Made by a program: the position numbers and the translations under genes. Under the pieces are notes generated by a model. The model saw only the letters and a program-made list of their open reading frames with translations. It was not told where the DNA came from and did not search any database. Source: Haloterrigena gelatinilytica (GTDB lineage Archaea > Halobacteriota > Halobacteria > Halobacteriales > Natrialbaceae). From it: DNA of 64,000 nt. Of the stretch, positions 51,817 through 60,023 are shown piece after piece (position 1 is the stretch's first letter; each line of letters starts with the position of its first letter). Where the stretch lies: contig NZ_JABUQZ010000001.1 in NCBI RefSeq assembly GCF_013342145.1, positions 1,612,001 to 1,676,000 on the forward strand, in the 5' to 3' direction.

Positions 51817-52479
51817 CTATCGGTCGCGCTGTCCCTTCGTCTGGCGGTAATCCGACGCCATCAGGTCGACGAACTCCTCGAGCCACGCCTGCGTCTGCGC
51901 GTCGGACTGCTCGCGGGGATCGACCATCGGCACGAGTTCGAACCCGCGGCCGCGGATCCGTACGGCGTGGTCGTCCGGCAGCGCGAGGTCGTCGGCCGAC
52001 GTCGTCGTGTACTCCACGCCGAGCTCCCGAAGCGGTCGCTCGCCGACGGGGACGAGGATCTCGGGGTTGATCATCCGAATCTCGGCGTTGAGGTAGGGAT
52101 CGCAGTTGCCGATCTCCTCGTCGGTCGGCCGTCGGTCGGGGTCGCGACAGCGCGTGAGGTTCGTCAGGTAGACGTTCTCGAGGACCGGCTCGTCGGCCGG
52201 CGACGTCGAATCGCAGAGCCCGAGTCGCTCGAGCATTCGCCGGAGGGTCGTCGCCGACTCGGTTTCCTCGGCGGCCGCCCCGTCGGCCGCCTCCGCGGCG
52301 AACGGGACGCCGATCGCGTCCGCGCTCGCGGTCGGTCGCTCGCCGACGAACAGGAAGTCCGCGTCGACGTCGCCGTAGCCGTGGACGACCTGCGTGCGCG
52401 TCTCACAGAGCGCCGGACAGTTCCGACACTCCTCGTCCATGCCGAACGGGTTCGCCCGAGACTGTTGATTCGCGTCCAC
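51817..52479 (-). CDS. Uracil-DNA glycosylase, family IV/V type with Fe-S cysteines
   Basis: A 220-residue protein. Conserved Cys C18 and C21 (ECRNC) and the pair in CRDPDRRPTDEEIGNC fit the 4Fe-4S ligands of family IV/V uracil-DNA glycosylases. The catalytic region is FVGERPTASADAIGVPFA, followed by YLTNLTRCRDPD and NPEILVPVGERPLRELG. It removes uracil from DNA to start base excision repair. The usual GEAPG loop is altered here to GERPTASADAIG, so activity should not be assumed. Single gene. Confidence 0.85.
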   Translation of the reverse strand: MDANQQSRANPFGMDEECRNCPALCETRTQVVHGYGDVDADFLFVGERPTASADAIGVPFAAEAADGAAAEETESATTLRRMLERLGLCDSTSPADEPVLENVYLTNLTRCRDPDRRPTDEEIGNCDPYLNAEIRMINPEILVPVGERPLRELGVEYTTTSADDLALPDDHAVRIRGRGFELVPMVDPREQSDAQTQAWLEEFVDLMASDYRQTKGQRDR

Positions 52480-52529
52480 ACTCGAGTCTCGAGGGAGGCG
52501 CCCAAAAGTGACCCGACTGTCGGGTCCGG

Positions 52530-53537
52530 CTACGCCTGGGACTGGGCGGCCTGAATCCAGTCCGAAGCGCGGTCCTCGGAAATTTCCGCGGCGTCGGCGA
52601 CGGTCTCGGCCTGCGTGCTCGCGAGGTCGGCGATCGTCTCGATGCCCGCGTCGGCCAGCCGCTCGGCGTAGGTCTGCCCGACGCCCTCGAGGGCCTGCAG
52701 GTTCTGCTCGGTCGCGTCGGCTCCTTCCTCGGTCGCGGTTTCGATCGCGTTCGTGGTCTCGACGACGGTGCTCTCGGTCGCTTCGGCGGCCTCGCCGACC
52801 AGGTCCTGCGCGCCGCGCTGGCTCGTCCGGGCGACCGACTCGGTCGACTCCTGGGCCGTCTGTGCGACCGCTTCGGTGGACTGCTGGACGGTATCGGCGA
52901 CGTCTTCGGTCTGCTGTTGGACCGTCTCGGCGGCCTCCTCGGCGCGGCGGACGCCCTCGACGGTCTGCTGTTCGGTCTCCTGTTGGGCCTCGAGCATCGA
53001 CTGCGTCGAGTCGGCGAGCACCTGCTGTTGCTGGGCGGTCAGTTCGTCGACGGCCTCGAGAAAGCCGTCCTCGAGCTCATCCCAGGCCTCGTCCTGGGTG
53101 CGCTCGAACTCGTCGAAGCCGTCGTTGACGGCCGAGCGAACGTTGAACTCGTCGCCGTTCATCACGGAGTCGAGGGCGTCGAACTGCGCGTGAAGCATCC
53201 GCTGGACCAGTTCGGCGTGTTGCTCGAACCCTTCATTGAACGCCTGCTTGGTCTGTGCCGTACTCTCTTCGAAGCCCTCGTCGACGGTCGACCGGACGTC
53301 GTAGGCGTCCTCGTCGATGGCGTCCTCGAGGGCCTCGAGCTGGGCGTCGAGGAACCGGCGGGCGAGTTCGGTGCCCTGGCGCTGGGCGCTTCGCTGGGCC
53401 GCCATCCCGTTGCGAAGCATCGTCTCCATCGCGTTCTCCTGGAACTCGAGCCCCTGCTCGAACAGCTGCTGGCTCTGCTTGATCGACTGGCGCTGCAGCT
53501 CGAACGTGGCTTCGATGGGCGTGGTTGCGTCGGTCAT
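52530..53537 (-). CDS. Phasin-like coiled-coil protein with C-terminal helix-hairpin-helix domain
   Basis: A 335-residue, entirely helical protein. Residues 1-170 are phasin-like (ATFELQRQSIKQSQQLFEQGLEFQENAME) with two internal repeats of a DAQLEALEDA...DVRSTVDEGFEES type (about 68-118 and 118-168). Residues 170-275 are a Gln/Thr/Glu coiled coil. Residues 280-330 form an HhH motif, LQALEGVGQTYAERLADAGIETIADLA, as in DNA-binding or protein-docking domains. The phasin similarity suggests a polyhydroxyalkanoate granule coat; the HhH could recruit DNA. Both roles are inference. A palindrome-rich region lies upstream. Confidence 0.82.
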   Translation of the reverse strand: MTDATTPIEATFELQRQSIKQSQQLFEQGLEFQENAMETMLRNGMAAQRSAQRQGTELARRFLDAQLEALEDAIDEDAYDVRSTVDEGFEESTAQTKQAFNEGFEQHAELVQRMLHAQFDALDSVMNGDEFNVRSAVNDGFDEFERTQDEAWDELEDGFLEAVDELTAQQQQVLADSTQSMLEAQQETEQQTVEGVRRAEEAAETVQQQTEDVADTVQQSTEAVAQTAQESTESVARTSQRGAQDLVGEAAEATESTVVETTNAIETATEEGADATEQNLQALEGVGQTYAERLADAGIETIADLASTQAETVADAAEISEDRASDWIQAAQSQA

Positions 53538-53866
53538 GGTGTCGAGGGCGCAGTGACGGGTAATTGCCGTCCCTGGTACCTACCCGCGAGAACGACGGCG
53601 ACCGTGATAAATGCTGGCCCTAAATGGTTTTAGGAACCATCTGATACCACAGAATGTCGTAGAGCTTCATCACGGTACCAGCGGGCGGTTTCTCGATCTC
53701 CTGTCACCGTAGCCATAGCTATCGCTGGCGGTCCCGCTTCCGGTCGCCCACTCGAGCGCGTCGGCGAGAAAGGGGAGGTCGAAACGAACGGCTGACGAGA
53801 ACGGGGGACGAAACGGACGGCCGGCGAAGACGGTCGAAAAACCAGTCCGCGAAGCGGCGTCGCGGT
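53538..53866. other. 329-base gene-free stretch
   Basis: Promoter side of the phasin-like gene. Two overlapping inverted repeats are present: CCTAAA-TGGT-TTTAGG (53619-53634) and ATGGTT-TTAGG-AACCAT (53624-53640). No gene is supported. Confidence 0.5.
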
Positions 53867-54160
53867 TCAGCGGTCGAGGCCGCCGCGTTCGGTGACCTCG
53901 AGGATGAACTTCACGTTGCGAACGATCTCCTCGGGCGTGGTCTCCTCGTCGGGATCGTAGAGGTCGCTGGTTCGGTAGAGGACGTTGGCGAGTTGCTTGC
54001 TCTCGCTGGTTTCCCCGCGGACGTCGTCGGCGACGTCGCGGAGCGCCGCCACGCGTTCGGGATCGGGCTCGAACTCGGGCGCGTCCGCGTCCGTTCCGTC
54101 CGCCGAGTCGGCGTTACCGTCCGTTCCGTCGCTCGAGTCGGGGTCGTCGTCCGTCGTCAT
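53867..54160 (-). CDS. Small acidic protein coupled to Mrp (97 aa)
   Basis: A 97-residue protein with an Asp/Ser/Gly-rich N-terminus (residues 1-30) and a helical core: EPDPERVAALRDVADDVRGETSESKQLANVLYRTSDLYDPDEETTPEEIVRNVKFILEVTERGGL. Function is unknown. Its ATG overlaps the stop of the Mrp-type ATPase gene by 4 nt, implying translational coupling and possibly a shared role in iron-sulfur protein maturation. Confidence 0.8.
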   Translation of the reverse strand: MTTDDDPDSSDGTDGNADSADGTDADAPEFEPDPERVAALRDVADDVRGETSESKQLANVLYRTSDLYDPDEETTPEEIVRNVKFILEVTERGGLDR

Positions 54161-55233
54161 CGATCGGCCGAGGTCGCCTCGTTCCGTCTGGTCTGGGAGA
54201 CGCCGCGCCGGTGGACGATCCCGGTGTTGTTCGCGACGTTCTCGGTGATCGTCCGGAAGGCGTCGCCGGTGGCGCTCTCGTCCTCGAGGACGGTCGGTTT
54301 CCCGCCGTCGCCGCCCTCGCGGACGGCCGGATCGAGCGGGATCGAGCCCAGGAACGGCATCTCGTGTTCGTCGGCGAACTCCCGGCCGCCGCCCGAGCCG
54401 AAGATGTCGTGCTCGCCGCCGCAGTCGGGACAGGAGAACGTCGACATGTTCTCGGCGATGCCGAGCACGACGGTGTCGTGTTTGGCGAACATCTCGAGGC
54501 CCTTCCGGGCGTCGTCTAAGGCGACGTCTTGGGGCGTCGTGACGATAACCGCGCCCGTGACGGGCATGGTCTGGAGCATCGTCAGCTGGGTGTCGCCGGT
54601 CCCCGGCGGGAGGTCGATGACGAGGTAGTCGAGGTGGCCCCACTCGACGTCCTCCGTCAACTGAGTGATGACCTTGTGGACCATCGGACCGCGCCAGATG
54701 ACGGGGTCGTCCTCGCCGGTGAGGAAGGCCATGCTCATCAGCTTCACGCCGTACTTCTCGGGGGGCACGAGCGTCTCGTCCTCGGTGGCCATCGGCGGCT
54801 CGTCGGCGTCGACCATCCGCGGCACGTTCGGGCCGTAGACGTCGGCGTCGAAGAGGCCCACATTGGCGCCCAGCCGCGAGAGGCCGGCCGCGAGGTTGAC
54901 GGCGACCGTCGACTTGCCGACGCCCCCCTTCCCGGAGGCGACGGCGATGACGTTCTTGACGCCCGGCAGTACCTGGTCCTCGTTGGCGACGTCGTCCCGG
55001 TCGGGCACGCTCGCCGAGAGGTCCGGCTCGAGGCCCTCCTCGAGGAGCAGTTCCCGTACCTCGCCGGCGATATCGGTCTCGGTGGGGGAGTAGGGCGCCC
55101 CCAGCGCGAGGTCGATATCGACCTGCTCGCCGTCGACGGCGATGTCGTTGACGAGTCCGAGCGAAACGATGTCGTCGCCGAGTTCCGGATCTTCGACCGT
55201 CCGGAGGCGGTCGCGAACGGCGGCTTCGTCCAT
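54157..55233 (-). CDS. Mrp/NBP35-type P-loop ATPase (Fe-S carrier)
   Basis: A 358-residue protein. It has an N-terminal DUF59/MIP18-like domain (MDEAAVRDRLRTVEDPELGDDIVSLGLVNDI), then the deviant Walker A VIAVASGKGGVGKST, the switch region DADVYGPNVPRMV and DLPPGTGDTQL. The cluster-coordinating pair CPDC lies in MSTFSCPDCGGEHDIFGSGGG. Such proteins hold and transfer 4Fe-4S clusters to apoproteins. The ATG at 55233 starts the MIP18-like domain. Confidence 0.94.
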   Translation of the reverse strand: MDEAAVRDRLRTVEDPELGDDIVSLGLVNDIAVDGEQVDIDLALGAPYSPTETDIAGEVRELLLEEGLEPDLSASVPDRDDVANEDQVLPGVKNVIAVASGKGGVGKSTVAVNLAAGLSRLGANVGLFDADVYGPNVPRMVDADEPPMATEDETLVPPEKYGVKLMSMAFLTGEDDPVIWRGPMVHKVITQLTEDVEWGHLDYLVIDLPPGTGDTQLTMLQTMPVTGAVIVTTPQDVALDDARKGLEMFAKHDTVVLGIAENMSTFSCPDCGGEHDIFGSGGGREFADEHEMPFLGSIPLDPAVREGGDGGKPTVLEDESATGDAFRTITENVANNTGIVHRRGVSQTRRNEATSADR

Positions 55234-55436
55234 GTAACTAGCTACTTCCGGGCGTCGAAAAGGGTTGTGTTCCCACCTTTTTGCTGCGGACTCTCGCTCA
55301 CTTCGGTCGCTCGAGCCCTCGCAAAAAGCTGGTCCGAAAAGACCGCACCGGCAAATTGGCCGCGGGAACGCTGTCTGTGACCGATCCACAGCGTCTCCGC
55401 GTCGAAGTCGCACCGCGGACCGCCGTCGGTCGGCCG

Positions 55437-55757
55437 TCAGTGGCCGCCGGTGAGGTGCAGTCCGACGATCCCGACGACGATCACGCTGAGGAAGCCGACT
55501 CGAGCCGCCGACAGGGGTTCGTCGAAGAGGACGATCCCGAGCGACGCGGTCCCGACGGCGCCGATTCCCGTCCAGACCGCGTAGGCCGTTCCAACGGGGA
55601 GGTCCCTGACCGCCAGGGCCAACAGCCCCATGCTGATGACGAGGGAGACGACGGTGGCGAGGGTGGGGAGCGGCCGCGAGAGCCCGTCGGAGTATCCGAG
55701 TCCGATCGCCCAGCCGACTTCGAACAGTCCCGCGAGCACCAGGAGATACCACGACAT
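55437..55757 (-). CDS. Small multidrug resistance (SMR/EmrE-like) transporter
   Basis: A 106-residue protein with four transmembrane helices: MSWYLLVLAGLFEVGWAIGL with the key Glu near residue 13, LPVGTAYAVWTGIGAVGTA and SLGIVLFDEPLSAARV. The GWAIGL and AYAVWTGIGAVG motifs are closest to SugE/Gdx-type guanidinium exporters. Proton-coupled export is inferred from family membership. Confidence 0.92.
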   Translation of the reverse strand: MSWYLLVLAGLFEVGWAIGLGYSDGLSRPLPTLATVVSLVISMGLLALAVRDLPVGTAYAVWTGIGAVGTASLGIVLFDEPLSAARVGFLSVIVVGIVGLHLTGGH

Positions 55758-55864
55758 ACTCGACTCGAGGATCGGGCCCGCGGGTATAGGCCCCTGTCGG
55801 TCTCGAGGCGACGACTCGGCGCGAACCGATCTGCGGACCGGTCACCGGATCGACCGCGAATTCA

Positions 55865-56188
55865 TCAGGCGTTGAAATCGAACCGCGGCCCGCCGTAGGT
55901 CGGCGGGTCCGGCTCGAGCTCGACCCCCCGTTCGTAGCGCACGAAGTTCAGGTAGAACGGCCGCCCGCAGCCCTCGACCGGCTCGCCCTCGAGGTCGGTG
56001 ACGGGGCCGTCCTCGCCGCAGAGAAACTCGACCCCGTCGGCCGACTCGCGGTCCGAATCGTCCGGGTCGGCGTACTCCCACCCCGGCTGCGGGCGCTTCG
56101 TGACCGACCGATCCGCCAGATCCGGCGGCCGCTCGAGGCTGACGACTGCGTTGCAGTGGGGACAGGTGTAGCGAACGGTGACGGTCAT
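55865..56188 (-). CDS. Small zinc-finger-like haloarchaeal protein (107 aa)
   Basis: A 107-residue protein with a CPHC knuckle at residues 9-12 (TVRYTCPHCNAVVSLER), further Cys in EFLCGEDGP and EGCGRPFYLNFVRYERG, and an acidic middle. It looks like a zinc-ribbon domain of unknown role. I recognise no named family. It precedes the dispersed repeat at 56250-56374. Confidence 0.75.
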   Translation of the reverse strand: MTVTVRYTCPHCNAVVSLERPPDLADRSVTKRPQPGWEYADPDDSDRESADGVEFLCGEDGPVTDLEGEPVEGCGRPFYLNFVRYERGVELEPDPPTYGGPRFDFNA

Positions 56189-56249
56189 CGGCGGGTCCTA
56201 AGGGGCTCGAGGACGTAAGTCTGCGGTCGCAGAGAGCGCATCCGACGGA

Positions 56250-56374
56250 CGGTGGCGCGCGCTGTCGATCGGTCCGGGCGACAGCGAGGAGCGATCAACG
56301 ACTCGTGCGAGGGACGAGTGAACGAGCGAAGCGAGTGAGCTAATCGGTTGGGGAGGGCGTGGAAATCCTGCCGC
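56250..56374 (-). repeat. Dispersed repeat, copy B
   Basis: On the complement strand this carries GACAGCGCGCGCCACCG (edge 56250-56266), the TTCACTC/TCGCTTCGCTC series and CCTCCCCAACCGATT in the same order as copy A at 1795-1978, but without the roughly 60 extra central bases. No coding potential. It lies between two genes transcribed away from each other. Confidence 0.7.
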
Positions 56375-56486
56375 CACGATAGCAGAGAGACGAGTTCGGT
56401 CGAACTCGAGTACGTCGCTCGTCGACGGCTCAAGCGATTCAAGGTCGTCCCGAATTGTTTACCCGCCTGCTGGCCCACAACCGACC

Positions 56487-56813
56487 ATGACCGAGTTCGA
56501 CCCCGAGAAGTTCGAGGACAAGTACGTCCACTACTTCGAGGAGCTCCAGGAGGCCTACTCCAACGCGTACAACCAGCTGCACGGTCGCTACGACTCCGAG
56601 ATCCTCAAAGCGATCGATCGGAACGTTCTGAGCGAGAGCGAGCCGTTTTACGAAGGAGACGGCGAGTTCCGGATCGAGTTGCCCGACGAGCGCGTCGAAG
56701 AGGTGCGAAGCGCCGTCGGCGAACCCGAGCGGTTCGACACCGTCCTCGAGGAACTCGTCACGAGAATCGAAGCGGAGTTACGGCGCATCTTCGGCTTCGA
56801 ATCCGCAGACTGA
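56487..56813 (+). CDS. Conserved haloarchaeal protein (DUF5783-like)
   Basis: A 108-residue acidic helical protein beginning MTEFDPEKFEDKYVHYFEELQEAYSNAYNQLHGRYDSEILKAIDRNVLSESEPFYEGDG. I recall a haloarchaeal family DUF5783 with this start. No catalytic or metal motif is seen. It lies 60 nt upstream of the R15P isomerase gene, and the two may be cotranscribed. Confidence 0.82.
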   Translation: MTEFDPEKFEDKYVHYFEELQEAYSNAYNQLHGRYDSEILKAIDRNVLSESEPFYEGDGEFRIELPDERVEEVRSAVGEPERFDTVLEELVTRIEAELRRIFGFESAD

Positions 56814-56873
56814 CCGGCCGCGGCCGCTACCGACACCCGAACACCTTTCTCCCTGACGGGAATTCGTGCAGGT

Positions 56874-57725
56874 ATGATCGACGAGACGGTCGAGCAGATC
56901 CAGGAGATGCAGACCCACAGCTCCTCGGTGGTAGCCGTCCGCGCGACGCGGGCCCTAGAGGAGTTGCTCGAACGGGAGTTCGCTACCGTCGAGGAGTACA
57001 CGCGCGCCCTCGAGCGCAACGGCTCGGTGCTCCGACGAGCGAATCCCTCTCACGCCTCGCTGCAGAACGCGGTCCGGGAAGTCGTCGACGACGTTTCCGA
57101 CGCCGATCACGACAGCGTCGAGGAGGCGAAGCAGTACACCCGGGACAAGATCGACGCGGTCGTCTCCCGCGTCGAGTCCGGGAAGGAACTCGCGGCCGAG
57201 AACGCCGCCAACCTCCTCGAGGACGGCGCGACGCTGCTGACTCACGATTACTCCTCGACGGTCCTGGAGGCCCTCGAGCGGGCGACCGACGCGGGCAAGA
57301 GCTTCGAGATCTACGTCACCGAGGCCCGGCCCCGCTTCATCGGGCGCAAAACGGCGCGGGCGCTCGCGGACCTCGACGGCGTCGAGACGACGCTGATCAC
57401 CGACAGCGCCCACGGGGTCTACCTCGAGGAGTGCGACCGCGTCGTCGTCGGCATGGACTGCATCGTCGAGGACACGCTGTACAACCGCGTCGGTACGTTT
57501 CCGCTCGCGTCGACGGCCGCGCGACTGGACGTCCCCGTCACCGTCCTCGGCTCGGCGTCGAAGATCGTCAGCGAGGGCTTCGTCTTCGAAAACGAGTTCC
57601 GGCCGGGCAGCGAGGTGATGCCGGAACCCGCGGAGGGCTTTACCGTCGAAAACCCCAATTACGACGCGACGCCGATCGAGTTACTCGAGAGCGTCGTCAC
57701 CGACGAGGGTCGACAGACGTTCTAA
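56874..57725 (+). CDS. Ribose-1,5-bisphosphate isomerase (eIF2B-like family)
   Basis: A 283-residue member of the eIF2B-alpha/methylthioribose-phosphate isomerase superfamily. Motifs are GATLLTHDYSSTVLEALERA, YVTEARPRFIGRKTARALADL, TLITDSAHGVYLEECDRVVVGMDCIVED and VLGSASKIVSEGFVFENEFRPGSEVM. The Asp in VVVGMDCI and the Cys support isomerase rather than translation-factor activity. In archaea R15P isomerase feeds AMP-derived ribose bisphosphate to RuBisCO. No RuBisCO gene is in the window. Confidence 0.88.
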   Translation: MIDETVEQIQEMQTHSSSVVAVRATRALEELLEREFATVEEYTRALERNGSVLRRANPSHASLQNAVREVVDDVSDADHDSVEEAKQYTRDKIDAVVSRVESGKELAAENAANLLEDGATLLTHDYSSTVLEALERATDAGKSFEIYVTEARPRFIGRKTARALADLDGVETTLITDSAHGVYLEECDRVVVGMDCIVEDTLYNRVGTFPLASTAARLDVPVTVLGSASKIVSEGFVFENEFRPGSEVMPEPAEGFTVENPNYDATPIELLESVVTDEGRQTF

Positions 57726-57761
57726 CCGAGTGGCGCCCGTTCGATCGGGATTCGCCCGAAT

Positions 57762-58481
57762 TCAGTCGCGTTCGCCGAACGTCCGCGGCGCCCCCTCCGT
57801 CGGCGTCGCCCAGTCGACGGCGTTGCGGAGCACGCGTCGAACGTCGTCGTCCTCGTAGATCGGATACTCTTCGTGGCCCGGCCGGAAGTAGAAGATCCGG
57901 CCGCTGCCCCGCCGGTAACAACAGCCGCTGCGGAACACCTCCCCGCCCTCGAACCAGCTGGTGAACACCAGCCGGTCGGGCTCGGGCACGTCGAACGGCT
58001 CGCCGTACATCTCCGTTCTGGGGAGTTCGATCGATTCGTCGAGCCCGTCGGCGATCGGGTGGCCGGGGTCGACGACCCAGAGCCGTTCGGTCCCGCCGTC
58101 CTCGCGGTACTGCAGGCTACAGGTCGTGCCCATGAGCCGCTTGAAGACCTTCGAGTAGTGGCCCGAGTGGAGGACGATCAGGCCCATCCCCTCGAGGACC
58201 CGCTCCTGGACGCGGTCGACGACCGCCCCTGAGACCTCGTCGTGGGCCTCGTGGCCCCACCACAGCAACACGTCGGTCTCCTCGAGGACGTCCGCCGGAA
58301 GGCCGTGTTCGGGGTCGTCCAGCGTCGCGGTGCGGATACTGTGATCGGGCGCCTCGTCTCGTCCGTCGCCGTCGGTGAGCGCGTCGGCGATCGTCGCGTG
58401 GATCCCGTCCGGATAGACGGCCGCGATCTCGTCGTCCTCGCGCTCGTGCCGGTACTCGTTCCAGATCGTAACGTCGGCCAT
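57762..58481 (-). CDS. ThuA-like protein (trehalose utilisation/glutamine-amidotransferase-like fold)
   Basis: A 239-residue ThuA-domain protein: [67 protein letters not shown] and [25 protein letters not shown]. Class I amidotransferase-like fold without the catalytic Cys. It is frequently near sugar oxidoreductases, as here, where it is divergent from a Gfo/Idh/MocA gene. It probably acts in disaccharide or keto-sugar metabolism. Confidence 0.9.
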   Translation of the reverse strand: MADVTIWNEYRHEREDDEIAAVYPDGIHATIADALTDGDGRDEAPDHSIRTATLDDPEHGLPADVLEETDVLLWWGHEAHDEVSGAVVDRVQERVLEGMGLIVLHSGHYSKVFKRLMGTTCSLQYREDGGTERLWVVDPGHPIADGLDESIELPRTEMYGEPFDVPEPDRLVFTSWFEGGEVFRSGCCYRRGSGRIFYFRPGHEEYPIYEDDDVRRVLRNAVDWATPTEGAPRTFGERD

Positions 58482-58603
58482 CGGACGGCCGTCGTCGCGA
58501 ACACCCTTAGCTGAGGCGATACCGGCTCGTGACGGTCCGGTTTAACGATACGATTATTCGGACCTCTTTCCCGGTGTCAGGCATCGCTCGTATAATTATT
58601 TCT

Positions 58604-58618
58604 GAACTACAGAACAAT
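58604..58618. promoter_or_regulatory. Inverted repeat in the thuA/oxidoreductase divergent region
   Basis: TTCTG-AACTA-CAGAA is a symmetric 5-5-5 element beside an AT-rich TATAATTATT stretch. It lies between divergent thuA and the leader ORF of the oxidoreductase, about 25-35 nt upstream of the TTATTTCG box. It is a plausible operator; the regulator is unknown. Confidence 0.4.
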
Positions 58619-58671
58619 TGCACAGATTAATCGGTCACAACCCTTATTTCGATCGCCCACCGCTTCTCTCT

Positions 58672-58764
58672 ATGGACTGGGACCGCATGCAAACGCCATC
58701 GAAATCGCCCGTTTCCGCTACCATCTCCTCCTGGACGCTTCATCAATCGGAGGTTTCGCGATGA
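58672..58764 (+). CDS. 30-residue leader ORF overlapping the oxidoreductase start
   Basis: The ORF MDWDRMQTPSKSPVSATISS through HQSEVSR ends in a TGA that overlaps the ATG of the oxidoreductase (ATGA at 58761-58764). A CTTATTTCG box lies about 26 nt before its own ATG, so it would be translated leaderlessly as the first cistron. No known domain. The positioning suggests a leader peptide or a translational-coupling cistron; it may alternatively be an unused start. Confidence 0.5.
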   Translation: MDWDRMQTPSKSPVSATISSWTLHQSEVSR

Positions 58765-59885
58765 TCGGCGACGGTATCGGCGTCGGGATCGTCGGTCTGG
58801 GCGGGATGGGGCACCTGCACGCGCGTAGCATCTCCGATCTCGGTGCCGAGGTCGTCGCCGGCGCCGACCTCGTCGAGGCCCAACGTCAGCGCTTCTCCGA
58901 CGAGTTCGGCGCGCGGACCTACGAGACCCACGAAGAGATGGTCACCGAGGACGACGTCGACGCCGTCATCGTGACGACGCCCAACCGGTTTCACGAACCG
59001 ATCGCCGTCGACGCCCTTGAGGCCGGCTGTCACGTGCTCGTCGAGAAGCCGCTGGCCCACACGATAGAGAGCGCCGAGCGAGTCGCACGCGCCGCCGCGC
59101 GCGCCGACGGGATCTGTATGGTCGGCTTCCACAACCGTCACGCCGCGTCGATGGCCATGTTCGACGAACAACACGCCCGCGGCCGCTTCGGCGACCTCAC
59201 CCACGTCGAGGCCAACTACGTTCGACGGCGAGGCGTTCCCGGTCCCGGCTCGTGGTTTACGGACTCAGAACTCGCCGGCGGCGGCGCCCTCCTCGACATC
59301 GGCGTCCACGCGCTCGACCTCGCTCTCTACGCGCTCGACTTCCCGGAGATCACCGAAGTGTCGGGGGTCACCCGGACGACCTTCGGCACCGACGCGGAGT
59401 ACGCCGATCCCGACGGCTTCGGCGACAACTGGGACGCCGAAGCGGAGACCTACGAGGTCGACGACTCCGTCAGCGCCTTCATCCGCACCGCGGAGGGCCA
59501 GACGATCTCGCTCGAGGCCGCCTGGGCGACCAACCGCGAGGAGAGCATGGACTTCCGCGTGCGCGGCACGGAGGCCGGCGCGCAGTTCGACATCGGCGAC
59601 ACCACCCTCAACATCCTTGAGGCCGGCACCGCCGGCGGCGATCACTACGCCGACGTGACGATGACCGGCGACGAGTCGGTGACCGGCTACGCGGAACAGG
59701 ACGAACAGTTCCTCGCGGCGATCGCCACGGGCGCGGCGCCCGAGACGAACACCGTCGAGGAGGCCCTGACCGTCCAGCGGGTCATCGACGCGATCTACCG
59801 CTCGAGCGAGACGGGACGCGCGACCGAGCTCGCCGAACCCCAGGTCTCGGAGTTCCAGCTCGAGCAAGCGACTCGGCTCGAGTAA
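58761..59885 (+). CDS. Gfo/Idh/MocA-family NAD(P)-dependent oxidoreductase
   Basis: A 374-residue protein: Rossmann motif VGIVGLGGMGHLHARSI at the N-terminus, VDAVIVTTPNRFHEPIAVDALEAGCHVLVEKPLAHT (E-K-P cofactor/catalytic motif) and GGGALLDIGVHALDLALY (G-x-x-x-D-x-x-x-H). It oxidises or reduces a sugar or inositol derivative with NAD(P). It is probably in the same pathway as divergent thuA. Translation is likely coupled to the 30-residue leader ORF by ATGA overlap. Confidence 0.92.
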   Translation: MIGDGIGVGIVGLGGMGHLHARSISDLGAEVVAGADLVEAQRQRFSDEFGARTYETHEEMVTEDDVDAVIVTTPNRFHEPIAVDALEAGCHVLVEKPLAHTIESAERVARAAARADGICMVGFHNRHAASMAMFDEQHARGRFGDLTHVEANYVRRRGVPGPGSWFTDSELAGGGALLDIGVHALDLALYALDFPEITEVSGVTRTTFGTDAEYADPDGFGDNWDAEAETYEVDDSVSAFIRTAEGQTISLEAAWATNREESMDFRVRGTEAGAQFDIGDTTLNILEAGTAGGDHYADVTMTGDESVTGYAEQDEQFLAAIATGAAPETNTVEEALTVQRVIDAIYRSSETGRATELAEPQVSEFQLEQATRLE

Positions 59886-60023
59886 CTGCGTAACGTCAGT
59901 CTCGGCTCTGGATTTTCTCTCCGTTCTGCGACGATCGATACCGAACGGTTACCACGGCGAACGGAGCCGCGGCTCCGTCCACTGTAACAGCGAAAAATCG
60001 GAATACGCTCGCCTCGAGCCGAC

